The position numbers were made by a program, and so were the translations under genes. 64,000 nucleotides of DNA, taken from the NCBI GenBank assembly GCA_030158285.1, contig JAOATF010000037.1, forward strand, positions 1-64,000, in the 5' to 3' direction. Shown here in pieces: positions 28,248 to 37,645 of this stretch (the first letter of the stretch is position 1; each line of letters starts with the position of its first letter). Below the pieces are notes generated by a model. That model was not told the DNA's origin and ran no database searches. It saw nothing but the letters and a program-made list of their open reading frames with translations. The DNA is from Hyphomonadaceae bacterium. Its GTDB lineage: Bacteria > Pseudomonadota > Alphaproteobacteria > Caulobacterales > Hyphomonadaceae.

Positions 28248-29891
28248 ATGTCCGCCATTGCCATGGCTTCGGGGAACGGCGCGGCCAGCGAGACGGACCG
28301 GAACCTCGCGCGTGCGCGCGAGCTGTTCGATGCGTTTGACGTGGCCGTGAGCCGCGCGGAAGCCGCGTATCGCAAGGGCCAGTACGATACAGCGTCGGCC
28401 CTGGCGGGCGTTGCCGCCATCGGCGCGATGGGTCCGCATGCGGGTTTCTTCGGCAGCCCCCGGCTGGAGACGCTGCTGCTGGATATTGGCCGCCGCACGG
28501 CGCGGTCATCGACCTGGCAGCGCAAGCCGGATACGAAGATCCGCCGCGTGCTGCATGTCGCCTCCGAGCTGCTGCCCGTGGGCGGTCTCATCAACAACCT
28601 TGTCCATTGGCTGCAAGCGGACACCGGCCGCACGCATTCGCTGGCGGCCATCCACCAGCGCGGCGATGTGCCCGCGAATGTCGTGGGCCCGGTCAAGTCA
28701 TCCGGCGGCGCAATCTATCGTATCAACCGGACGCAGGGCCATCAGGTCGCCTGGGCGCGCAAGCTGCGTGAGATCGCGCAGGGCTATGACGCGGTCGTGC
28801 TGCACACCTATGGGCAGGACCCGGTTCCGCTGATGGCGTTTGCCGAGCCCGACAAGCGCCCGCCCCTGCTGCTGCTCAATCACGCGGACCACCTGTTCTG
28901 GCTGGGCGCATCCATCGCCGACGTCGTGATCAACATGCGCGAGGCGGCGCAAGACCTGACCATCGCCCGCCGGGGTGTCGAGCCTCGCCGCAACATCGTT
29001 GTGCCGACGGTGATCTCGCCGCCGAAGCGCGTGATGAGCCGTGAGGATGCGCGAGCCAAGCTGGGCATTGCGCCGGAGACGATCCTGATCTTCTCGGCGG
29101 CGCGCGCCATGAAATACCGCACGGTGGACGGCGTAACGTTCGCCGCGCCATTCGTGCAGCTGCTGAAGAAGCACCCGAACGCGCACTTGCTGGTGCTGGG
29201 CGCGGGCGATCGTGAGGACTGGAGAGCGGACAGCGCGGCCGTGGGCGGGCGCATTCGTGGCCTGCCGGAATCGCCGGAGGCGCGCATCTATCACGAGGCC
29301 GCCGACATCTATGTCGACAGCTTCCCGTTTGTGTCCTCCACATCGATGATGGAAGCGGCGGGCCTTGGCGTGCCGTTGGTGTCGAAATTCTACGGCCCGA
29401 CAGAAGCGCGCATCTTCGCGATCAACCATCCGGGCATCGACAAGCCGACTCTGCATGCGGCGACCGAGCGCGAATACATCGACAACATCGACCGGCTGAT
29501 TTCCGACCCTGCCCTGCGCACAGCCAAAGGCCGCGAGGCACTGGAGTCGGTCCTGCACTATCACACGCCGCCGAGCTGGATGAGTTTTGTTGAGCGTGCT
29601 TATGCGCTTGCCGAAGAGCTGCCGCCGGTCGACAGCGCCAGCGTGTTCGCCGCTGATGCGCGCGAGACGTTCCAGCACGGCGAACCGGATCGCAGCCTCT
29701 ACGAGATTTTTGGCTTCTCCAGCTCGAAGCCGGACGACCTGATGAAAGGCGTGCTCGGCATCCTGCCGCTCGGTGAACGCATTGGCGCTTGGTCCGCGTT
29801 GCGGAAGTCGCGCGCTTTTGCCAACGGCAAGGACGCATTCCGTGCGCTGCTGCCGAACTGGCTGGTGCGGCGTCTCAGCGACCGCACCTGA
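28248..29891 (+). CDS. Glycosyltransferase (GT4-like)
   Basis: HVASELLPVGGLINNLVHWLQ; ILIFSAARAMKYRTVDG; IYVDSFPFVSSTSMMEAAGLGVPLVS. Confidence 0.8.
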   Translation: MSAIAMASGNGAASETDRNLARARELFDAFDVAVSRAEAAYRKGQYDTASALAGVAAIGAMGPHAGFFGSPRLETLLLDIGRRTARSSTWQRKPDTKIRRVLHVASELLPVGGLINNLVHWLQADTGRTHSLAAIHQRGDVPANVVGPVKSSGGAIYRINRTQGHQVAWARKLREIAQGYDAVVLHTYGQDPVPLMAFAEPDKRPPLLLLNHADHLFWLGASIADVVINMREAAQDLTIARRGVEPRRNIVVPTVISPPKRVMSREDARAKLGIAPETILIFSAARAMKYRTVDGVTFAAPFVQLLKKHPNAHLLVLGAGDREDWRADSAAVGGRIRGLPESPEARIYHEAADIYVDSFPFVSSTSMMEAAGLGVPLVSKFYGPTEARIFAINHPGIDKPTLHAATEREYIDNIDRLISDPALRTAKGREALESVLHYHTPPSWMSFVERAYALAEELPPVDSASVFAADARETFQHGEPDRSLYEIFGFSSSKPDDLMKGVLGILPLGERIGAWSALRKSRAFANGKDAFRALLPNWLVRRLSDRT

Positions 29892-31973
29892 TCAGGCTGC
29901 TTTTGGGCGAGCCTTGCGCGTGGGTGCTTCCGGCTTCTCTTCGCCGCTCCACAGACGGCCATCCGGCTCCATCGGATGATGATAGTGACGTCGGGCCAGC
30001 TGGGCGCCATAGAATTCGTCATAGTCTGACACCGCGCCCATCTCGCGCGTCTCGTGATCCAACGCGACGCCGATCTCGAAGTAAGCATCGAGATTGGTGA
30101 GGCGCGGCTGGAGCATCTCGCCGGAAATGTATTCGTCGCGCACCTGGCGGTAGAGGTCTTCCAGATGGCGCGACAGCTTGGCGACATCGAACAGCGTGCT
30201 GGTCTCGCGGTTGGCAAGCACGCGGGCCTTGATGATTTCCAGTTCGCCACGGCCGGCGCCGGAAAGCGAGATGGCGCGGGAGACGAACTCGTCCGGCGTG
30301 TCGCAAACGAGATCCGGCAGGCCGGCGGAGCGGAGGAGGCTACCGCAGACACGGCTGGCGAAGCAGCGGCCGGACCAGGTGAGCACGGGCACGCCCATCC
30401 ACAGCGCATCCGATGCGGTGGTGTGGGCGCCGTAAGGCACCGAGTCGAGGAACAGGTCGGCCAGCGGATAGCGCGCGAGGTGGCGGGCGTTCGGCAGCTT
30501 CGGCGCGAAGACGAGACGCGAGCCGGCGACTCCCCTCGCCTCGGCCTGTTCGCGCAGGCGCTGGTTGGTTTCCGGCGAATAGTCGAGCAGCCAGAGAACG
30601 CTGTTCTCCGTGCCGCGCATGATGTCCATCCAGCGATCGAAGGTGAAGCGCGTGAACTTGTGGCTGGCGTTGAAGCAGCAGAACACGAAAGCATCGTCCG
30701 GCAGGCCGAACTCGGCGCGCGTGACAGGTTTGTCATCGATGATGCGCTTGCGGTCGTTGGGCTGGTAGCACGGCAGGCGCAGCACGCGCTCCGAATACCA
30801 GCTCTCGGCGTAGTCCGGGATCGTCCACTCGTCGGCGACGACATAGTGGTGGAACGAAGAGCCCATCGTGCCGGGATAGCCGAGCCAGTTGACCTGCACC
30901 GGCGCCGGGCGGCGCGCGAACACGCCAAGGCGCGCATCGCGTGTGTGGCCGTTGACGTCGACGAGGATATCGATGCCGTCTTCCGCGATCTGCGCGGCGG
31001 CTTCATCGTCAGTGATGCTGCGGATATCGCGCCAGTGGTCGACGCTGGCCTTGATGCGAGCCTGGATCGGATCGTCGGCCTTGATGCCGGTGTAATAGGC
31101 GAAAACCTCGAAGTCCTTGCGGTCGTGCTCTTCGAAGAAGTTGACCATCAGGTAGCCGACCGCGTGATGGCGCAGGTCCGATGACACATAGCCGATGCGC
31201 AGGCGGCGGTTCGTCTCGATCGGCGCGGCGCGGCGATCATAGCGCGTGGTGCGATCCTCGATCGGGACCATGTTGCGGACATAGCGATCGGAGGCCGCAA
31301 GCTGGAACATCGGATCGTCGGTGTAGGCGCAGACGGACAGCGGGTGCAGCCGCGAGAGCAGGCCCCTGCGCGTGAACTTGCCGCCTTCGGGCGTCATCGG
31401 CCATTTGCACTGCGAGAGGCGCGCGGCGACGAACTGTTCCGCCACATCGCGCGCTTCGGGCGCGAGCTCAAGGCATTGCGTCAGCGTCGTCTCGGCGGCG
31501 GCGAGCGCCTGGTTGTCGGCGAGCACGCGGCTGATCTGCTTCAGGAGCGTGATCTTGTAGTTGATGGCGTCGGGCGTGATGGCCGACATCTTGTCGAGGC
31601 CATCGCGCCATTCCTCGACCGCTTCCTTGGCCTGGCCACGGCGCTCATAGGCGGAACCCAGATTGATGCAGGCCGGCGTGAAATCGGGCTTCAGGGCCAG
31701 CGCCGCCTTGAGCTGTTCTTCCCCGCCCGCCTCGTCGCCGAGGATCTGCAACAGGGTCGAGCAGTTGAAATACGCGATGAAAAGAAGCGGGTGTTCCTTG
31801 TTGAAGGAAATCCAGACCTGATAGAGCTGCCGCCCCTCGTCCGCCGTGAGACCGCCTGCGGTCACCAGCAATTCTTCGAGGGCGAGGCCGCCGGCCGTGA
31901 TTTTCTGGATCGCGGCAAGGAAAGTCGTCTGCGACATGGCGAGCCCGTTCAGCAGGCGCAATGCCGCGCCCAT
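29892..31973 (-). CDS. TPR-containing GT41 (SPINDLY/OGT-like) glycosyltransferase
   Basis: TPR-like N-terminus; RLRIGYVSSDLRHHAVGYLMVNFFEEHDRKDFEVFAYY; VQVNWLGYPGTMG; FCCFNASHKFTRFTFDRWMDIMR; DLFLDSVPYGAHTTASDALWMGVPVLTWSGRCFASRV. Confidence 0.93.
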   Translation of the reverse strand: MGAALRLLNGLAMSQTTFLAAIQKITAGGLALEELLVTAGGLTADEGRQLYQVWISFNKEHPLLFIAYFNCSTLLQILGDEAGGEEQLKAALALKPDFTPACINLGSAYERRGQAKEAVEEWRDGLDKMSAITPDAINYKITLLKQISRVLADNQALAAAETTLTQCLELAPEARDVAEQFVAARLSQCKWPMTPEGGKFTRRGLLSRLHPLSVCAYTDDPMFQLAASDRYVRNMVPIEDRTTRYDRRAAPIETNRRLRIGYVSSDLRHHAVGYLMVNFFEEHDRKDFEVFAYYTGIKADDPIQARIKASVDHWRDIRSITDDEAAAQIAEDGIDILVDVNGHTRDARLGVFARRPAPVQVNWLGYPGTMGSSFHHYVVADEWTIPDYAESWYSERVLRLPCYQPNDRKRIIDDKPVTRAEFGLPDDAFVFCCFNASHKFTRFTFDRWMDIMRGTENSVLWLLDYSPETNQRLREQAEARGVAGSRLVFAPKLPNARHLARYPLADLFLDSVPYGAHTTASDALWMGVPVLTWSGRCFASRVCGSLLRSAGLPDLVCDTPDEFVSRAISLSGAGRGELEIIKARVLANRETSTLFDVAKLSRHLEDLYRQVRDEYISGEMLQPRLTNLDAYFEIGVALDHETREMGAVSDYDEFYGAQLARRHYHHPMEPDGRLWSGEEKPEAPTRKARPKAA

Positions 31974-32017
31974 ACAGTCTCAGCCTTGAAGTTTCTTGCT
32001 CAACAAAAGGTAAATCG

Positions 32018-32049
32018 GCGGAGGCGGGAGGGTTTCCTCCCGCCTCCGC
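32018..32049 (-). terminator. Candidate terminator between octad-repeat gene and GT41 gene
   Basis: 14-bp stem GCGGAGGCGGGAGG / CCTCCCGCCTCCGC with GTTT loop; weakly T-rich downstream on the minus strand (GATTTACCTTTTG). Confidence 0.65.
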
Positions 32050-32076
32050 GCCTGATTTTACTCGCCTTTCCCGGCC

Positions 32077-35000
32077 CTAGTTGAGGCCGAGGAGGTAGGC
32101 TTCGAGCTGCGGGTCGTCGAACGAGGCGACCTGCGTCGAGGTGAAGGCCGACAACTGCGTCGAGGACAGCGCCGAGAGGTTGGTGGTCGACAGCTGATCG
32201 ATCTGCGTCACGGCCAGCTGCGAGAGTTGGGTCGTGTCGAAGGCGCCGATGGCGGCCGACGAGATGGCGCCGATCACCGTGGTGGTGATGGCCTTGACCT
32301 GCGTCGAGGACAGCGCGGCAACCTGCGTGGCCGACAGTTCGTCGAGGTCGGTCGCGTCCATGGCGCCGATCTGCGAGGTCGTGAAGGCCTGCACCTGCGT
32401 GGCCGTCAGGCTGGCGAGCTGCGTCGTATCCAAGGCGTGGACGACGGTGTTCGACAGCTTGCCGATCTGGCTGACGGTCATGGCGCCGACCTGCGCGTCC
32501 GTCAGCGAAGCAACGTTGGTGGACGTCAGCGCGCCGACCTGCGTGGTCGTCAGCGCAGCAAGTTGCGTGTTGGTCAGCTCGGCGACATCGGCGGCGGCGA
32601 GGCCGGCGATCTGCGTCGTCGTGAAAGCCTTGACCTGCGTGGTCGAGAGTTCCGCGACCTGCGTCTGGTCGAGGGCGCGCAAGTTCGTGGTCGAGAGACC
32701 CGACAGTTGCGTCGTCGTGAGACCGCCAACCTGCGTGGTCGTCAGGGCGTTGATCTGCGTCAGGCCGAGAGCCGAGAGGTTGCTGGCCGAGATCGACTGG
32801 ACCTGCGTCAGCGTCATCGCCGCGATCTGCGCATCCGTCATCGCCGCGAACTTGGTCGACGAGAAGGCGCCGAGCTGCGTGACCGTGAAGGAGGCAACCT
32901 GATCGGTCGAGAACTCCTGCACGTCGGTGGTCGAGAGCGCCGTGAGCTGGGCTGTCGTGATCGACTTGACCTGCGTCGTGGTCATCGCGCCGACCTGCGT
33001 GGCGTCGAGACCGGAGAGCGAGGTCGCCGTCAGCGACTGGACCTGTTGCGTCGTCAGCGCGGCAACCTGCGTCTCAACCATGGCGCCGAGGGCGGTCGAG
33101 GTGAGCGCGCGGACTTGCGTGGCGCTGAGGTTGGCCAGCTGGGTCTCGGTGAACTCCGCCATGTCGGCAGCGTCGAGGGCGGCGACCTGCGTGGTCGTGA
33201 ACGATTGCAGCTGCGTCGCGTTGAGCGCCGAGAGCTGGGTCTGGTCGAGCGCGACGACCGCATCGGTCGACAGGCGGGCCAGCAGCGTGCCGGTGAAGGC
33301 CGCGATCTGCGTCGACGACAGCTCGCCGATGTCGGTCGCGTTGAGCGCCGAAGCCTGGGTCGACGTCAGCTGGGCCAGCTGGGTCGTGGTCAGAGCGCCG
33401 GCCTGCGTGGCGTCGAGGGCCGAGAGGTTGGTGGTCGACAGCGACTTGATCTGCGTCGTCGTAATCGCAGCGACCTGCGTTTCTGTCAGCGAGCCGACAT
33501 TGGTCGTCGTCAGGCCGCTGATCTGCGAGGCGGTCATCGCGGCGACTTGCGTCGTGGTCAGCGCGCCCATCTGGGTCGAGTCGAGCGACGTCAGGTTGGT
33601 GGTCGAGATGCCGGCGACCTGCGTTGTTGTCAGGGCCGCGATCTGCGTATCCGCCAGCGCGCCGAACTTGGTCGTGTTGAGCGCGTTGAGCTGCGTGTTG
33701 GTGAGCGAGGCAGCCTGCCCCGTCGTCAGCGACGAGATCTGCGTTGTGCTGAGCGAGGCGATGTTGGTGCTCGAGAGTGCGCGCAGCGAGGTCGTCACGA
33801 AGGCCTGGATCTGCGTGTCGGCCAGGTCGGCGAGGTTCGTCGCCGTGAGGCCAGCAGCCTGCGTGCCCGTGAGAGCGCCGATCTGGTCAGCCGTCAGTTC
33901 GGCAACGTCTGTCGCCGTGAGGCCGGTCAGCTGCGTTGCGGTCAGCGACTTGACCTGCGTGGTCGAGAGCGCGCCGATCTGCGTGGCGTCGAGCGCCGAC
34001 AGGTTCGTCGTGGTCAGCGAAGCCAGCTGGGTCGTCGTGAAGGCGGCGACCTGCGTGTCGCCGAAGGCGGCGATGTTGGTGGTCGAGAGGCCGCGCAGTT
34101 GCGTGGAGGTCAGCTGGGAGACCTGCGTCGTCGTCAGCTCGCCCATGTCGGTCGTCGACATGCCGTTGAGCTGGGTCGCCGAGAGCTTCTGCAGCTGGGC
34201 GGTGGTCAGCGCGTTGATCTGCGTGGCTTCGAGAGCCGACAGGTTCGTCTCGGAAACCGCGCCGATCTGCGTGACTGTCAGCGCCGCAACCTGCGTCGAC
34301 GAGAAGGCCATGAACTTGGTCGAGTCGAGAGCCTGCAGCTGGCCGGTCGTCAGCGAGGCCATGTGAGTGGTCGTCAGCGCGCCGAGCTGGGTTTCGGCCA
34401 GGGCCGCGAAGTTCGTGTTCGTGAGCACCTTGACGCCGATGGCCGAGATCGCTGCGATCTGCGTTTCGGCGAGGTTGGCCATGTTGGTCGAGGTCAGCGC
34501 GACCAACTGGGTGTTCTGGAGCTGGCCGATCTGCGTCGTGGTGAACTCGGCAACGTCAGCAGCGTCGAGACCGCCGATCTGAGTCGTGGTCAGCGCCTTG
34601 ACCTGCGTGGTCGTGAGCGCGGCGACCTGCGTGGCGTCAAGCGCCGAGACGTTGGTCGAGGACAGGACCGCGATCTGCGAGGTCGACAGCGCCGCAACCT
34701 GCGTAGCGGCCAGCGACGACACGGCGGTCGAGGACAGCGTGGCGACCTGCGCGGTGGTCAGCGAGGCCATTTGCGTGGTCGAGAATTCGGCGATGTCCGA
34801 GGCGTCGAGCGCGCCGAACTGCGTCGAGGTCAGGCCCTGGATCTGCGTGGTGCGCAGGGCGGCGACTTGCGTGGCGCTGAGGGCGGCAACGGCTTCGGTC
34901 GACAGGTTGGCCATCTGGGTGGTGACCAGCGACTGGACCTGCGTGGTGGTCATTTCGCCGATATCACCCGCGGCGAGGCCGGCGACCTGCGTCGTGGTCA

Positions 35001-37242
35001 GCGAGGCGATCTGCGTGGCCGATAGGGAAGCCATCTGCGTCGTGTCGAGCGAGGACAGGTTGGAGGTCGACAGCGACTTGATCTGCGTGCCGTTCAGCTG
35101 CTGCAGCTGGGTCGTCGTGAAGGACGCGACCTGGGCGGCGTCGATGTTGGCGATCTGGGTCGTCGACAGCGAGCGCATCTGCGTCGTCGTCAGGGCGCCG
35201 ATCTGGGTCTGGTCGAGCAGCGCGAAGTTGGTCGAACCGAGTGCAGCGACTTGCGTGGCGTTGAGCGCGCCAACCTGCGTGGCGGTCAGGGCGGCAACGT
35301 TTGTACTGTCGAGCGCGGTGACTTGCGTCAGCGTCAGCGAGGCAACCTGCGTCGTGGTCAGCGCGGCGATCTGCGTGTCGGCGAAGGCGGTCAGCGACGT
35401 GGTGTTGAGCGACTGGACCTGGGCGGTCGTCAAGGCGGCGACCTGCGTGGCGGCGAGCGCGCCGATGGCGGTATCGTTCAGTCCGCGAACCTGCGTGGTG
35501 GCAAGGCCGGCGATCTGCGTGGTGGTGAATTCCGAGATGTCGGCGGCGTCAAGGTTGCCGAGCTGGGTGGTGCTGAAGGCGCGGACCTGGGTGGCGCTGA
35601 GGGCGCCGAACTGTGTCGTGTTGAAGGCAACCAGCGCATCGCTCGACAGACGGCCGAGCTGGGCAACGGTGAGCGCACCGGCTTGCGTGGTGGTCAGGCC
35701 GGCAATGTTGGTGGCGGAGAGCGCGCCAGCCTGCGTGGTCGAGAGACCAGCGACCTGCGTGGTGGTCAGCGAGGCGATCTGCGTATCGCTCAGCGCGTTG
35801 AGGTTCGTGGTCGACAGCGCGTTGAGCTGCGTCGTCGCGAAGGCCTGCATCTGGGTGGCGGCGAGGTCGCCGATGCCCGTGGTGGTGAAGGCGCCGATCT
35901 GCGTCGTGGTCAGGGCCGAGAGCTGGGCCGTGCCGAACTTGGCGACGTCCGGGGCATCCATCGCGCCGATCTGGGTGGTGGTGAAGGCCTTGACCTGCGT
36001 CGAGGTCAGTGCGCCGAAGCGCGTGGCGTCCATCGCCGACATGGCGGTCGCATCGAGGGCGCTCAGCTGCGTCGAGGTCAGGCCTTTGACCTGCGTCGAC
36101 GTCATGCTGTTGAACTTTGCGGCGTCGAGGGCGTTGAGGTTGGTCGTGGTGATCGCAGCAACCTGCGTCGCGTTGAAGGCGGCGACCTGCGTCGTGTCCA
36201 TCGCAGCGAGGATGTCGGTCGTCAGGTTGCGCACCTGCGTGGTCGACAGCGAGCCGAGCTGCGTCGTCGTGAAGGCCTGGATCTGCGTGTCGGCGAGACC
36301 GCCGAGCTGCGTCGAGGTCAGTGACTGCGCCTGGGTGTTGGTGAGGGCGGCGACCTGGGTCGTGGTGAATTCGGCAACGTTGGTGGCGTCAAGCGACAGC
36401 AGCTGCGTGGTCGACAGCGACTTGACCTGCGTGGTCGTCATCGCGGCGGTCTGCGTGGCTTCAAGCGCGGCGAGGCTCGTGTTGGTCAGCGAACCGAGCT
36501 GGGTCGTGGTCAGGGCGGCGACCTGGCTGTCGCTGAGGCCCGACATGAAGGTGGTCGAGAGGCCGCGGACCTGCGTGGTGGTCAGCGAAGCCAGCTGCGT
36601 GGTGGTGAATTCGGCGACGTCGGCGGCCTGGAGGGCAGCCAGCTGCGAGGTGTTCAGCGCCTGCAGGACGGTGGTCGCGATGGCGGCGATCTGCGTGGTG
36701 TCGAGCGCGGCGACGGCGTCCGTGCCGATACGCACGATCTGCGTGCGGCTGAAAGCGCCAACCTGCGTGGCGGACAGCTCGGAAATGTCGGTTTCGGTGA
36801 GGCCGGAGACCTGCGTGGTCGAGAAGGCGGCAACCTGCGTGGTGGTCAGCGCGCCGGCCTGCGTGGCGTCGAGCGCGGAGATGTTTGTCGAGGAGAATCC
36901 GGCGATCTGCGACGTGCTGAAGCCAGCAACAGCAGTCGTGTCCATCGCCTGCACTTGCGCGGTGGCCATCACGCCGAGTTGCTGGCCGGTGAGGACGAGA
37001 AGCTGGCTGGAGGTGAGCGCCACGCTGGAGTTGATCGAGGGGATCTGCGTGGTCTGCAGCGCCCTCACCTGCGTGGTGGAGAACTCGCCGAACTGGGTCG
37101 AGGACAGCGCCCCGATGCCCGTTGTCGTGAATGCCGCGACTTGCGTCGTGGTCAGCGACTGGATCGACGTTGAGTTGAGGGACTGGATGGCCGTGGTGGA
37201 CAGGGCGCGGATCTGCGCCACTGAAAGCGATGAAATCGACAT
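32077..37242 (-). CDS. Giant octapeptide-repeat protein, about 213 tandem [T/S]TQ[V/I/L]xx[L/F][T/S/D] units
   Basis: Start MSISSLSVAQIRALSTTAIQ (MSTENYDQDGPAMSISS at 37278 is an alternative); register kept to near the C-terminus DPQLEAYLLGLN. Confidence 0.9.
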   Translation of the reverse strand: MSISSLSVAQIRALSTTAIQSLNSTSIQSLTTTQVAAFTTTGIGALSSTQFGEFSTTQVRALQTTQIPSINSSVALTSSQLLVLTGQQLGVMATAQVQAMDTTAVAGFSTSQIAGFSSTNISALDATQAGALTTTQVAAFSTTQVSGLTETDISELSATQVGAFSRTQIVRIGTDAVAALDTTQIAAIATTVLQALNTSQLAALQAADVAEFTTTQLASLTTTQVRGLSTTFMSGLSDSQVAALTTTQLGSLTNTSLAALEATQTAAMTTTQVKSLSTTQLLSLDATNVAEFTTTQVAALTNTQAQSLTSTQLGGLADTQIQAFTTTQLGSLSTTQVRNLTTDILAAMDTTQVAAFNATQVAAITTTNLNALDAAKFNSMTSTQVKGLTSTQLSALDATAMSAMDATRFGALTSTQVKAFTTTQIGAMDAPDVAKFGTAQLSALTTTQIGAFTTTGIGDLAATQMQAFATTQLNALSTTNLNALSDTQIASLTTTQVAGLSTTQAGALSATNIAGLTTTQAGALTVAQLGRLSSDALVAFNTTQFGALSATQVRAFSTTQLGNLDAADISEFTTTQIAGLATTQVRGLNDTAIGALAATQVAALTTAQVQSLNTTSLTAFADTQIAALTTTQVASLTLTQVTALDSTNVAALTATQVGALNATQVAALGSTNFALLDQTQIGALTTTQMRSLSTTQIANIDAAQVASFTTTQLQQLNGTQIKSLSTSNLSSLDTTQMASLSATQIASLTTTQVAGLAAGDIGEMTTTQVQSLVTTQMANLSTEAVAALSATQVAALRTTQIQGLTSTQFGALDASDIAEFSTTQMASLTTAQVATLSSTAVSSLAATQVAALSTSQIAVLSSTNVSALDATQVAALTTTQVKALTTTQIGGLDAADVAEFTTTQIGQLQNTQLVALTSTNMANLAETQIAAISAIGVKVLTNTNFAALAETQLGALTTTHMASLTTGQLQALDSTKFMAFSSTQVAALTVTQIGAVSETNLSALEATQINALTTAQLQKLSATQLNGMSTTDMGELTTTQVSQLTSTQLRGLSTTNIAAFGDTQVAAFTTTQLASLTTTNLSALDATQIGALSTTQVKSLTATQLTGLTATDVAELTADQIGALTGTQAAGLTATNLADLADTQIQAFVTTSLRALSSTNIASLSTTQISSLTTGQAASLTNTQLNALNTTKFGALADTQIAALTTTQVAGISTTNLTSLDSTQMGALTTTQVAAMTASQISGLTTTNVGSLTETQVAAITTTQIKSLSTTNLSALDATQAGALTTTQLAQLTSTQASALNATDIGELSSTQIAAFTGTLLARLSTDAVVALDQTQLSALNATQLQSFTTTQVAALDAADMAEFTETQLANLSATQVRALTSTALGAMVETQVAALTTQQVQSLTATSLSGLDATQVGAMTTTQVKSITTAQLTALSTTDVQEFSTDQVASFTVTQLGAFSSTKFAAMTDAQIAAMTLTQVQSISASNLSALGLTQINALTTTQVGGLTTTQLSGLSTTNLRALDQTQVAELSTTQVKAFTTTQIAGLAAADVAELTNTQLAALTTTQVGALTSTNVASLTDAQVGAMTVSQIGKLSNTVVHALDTTQLASLTATQVQAFTTSQIGAMDATDLDELSATQVAALSSTQVKAITTTVIGAISSAAIGAFDTTQLSQLAVTQIDQLSTTNLSALSSTQLSAFTSTQVASFDDPQLEAYLLGLN
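32140..37221 (-). repeat. 24-bp tandem coding repeat array (octapeptide units)
   Basis: About 213 diverged 24-bp units, e.g. TTQVAALT TTQVKALT TTQIGGLD AADVAEFT; one 18-bp unit (SSVALT, 37012-37029). Confidence 0.9.
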
Positions 37243-37645
37243 GGCCGGACCATCCTGGTCGTAGTTCTCAGTCGACATTCGGTCGACGCGCAGATGCAGC
37301 GGCCGGAAAACCGACCTCCACAATTGCACTTTTCGCATTCAATGGTTTCCATCCGGTTTCCGGCAAATTTTGCCGATTCATGTTGAGTCCCAAGGGTTTT
37401 CCGGCTCTCGCGCGCTGCGTTGCGGGGCATGCGAACGAGGCCCTTCGCCTGCGGCAAAAGTGACGGCGAGCGTTGTGGCGCACGGGTTGTTGCCTTGTTG
37501 CGTGCGTGGGCATTGGCGCCGCGCGCATGAGCTGCCGACGCGCAGGCGGCAAAAATTGCCGATCGGAAAAACACGCATTTCAACGCGCCGCTCGACAGGA
37601 AATCGTGTCGGTGGTGATGTCTCCCGGTAAGAATGGAGGGGGTCG

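Noticed and set aside
32077-37242. CRISPR array or minisatellite interpretation of the 24-bp repeats
   Set aside because: Repeats are contiguous without spacers, translate in one continuous frame and vary in a codon-consistent way.
32227-37264. Long plus-strand ORFs (932 aa at 32227-35025, 892 aa at 34586-37264 and others) opposite the octad-repeat gene
   Set aside because: The 24-bp periodicity removes stops in register on the opposite strand; the translations (RGRQRGDLRG..., VVSAATCVAS...) are low-complexity shadows of the repeat.
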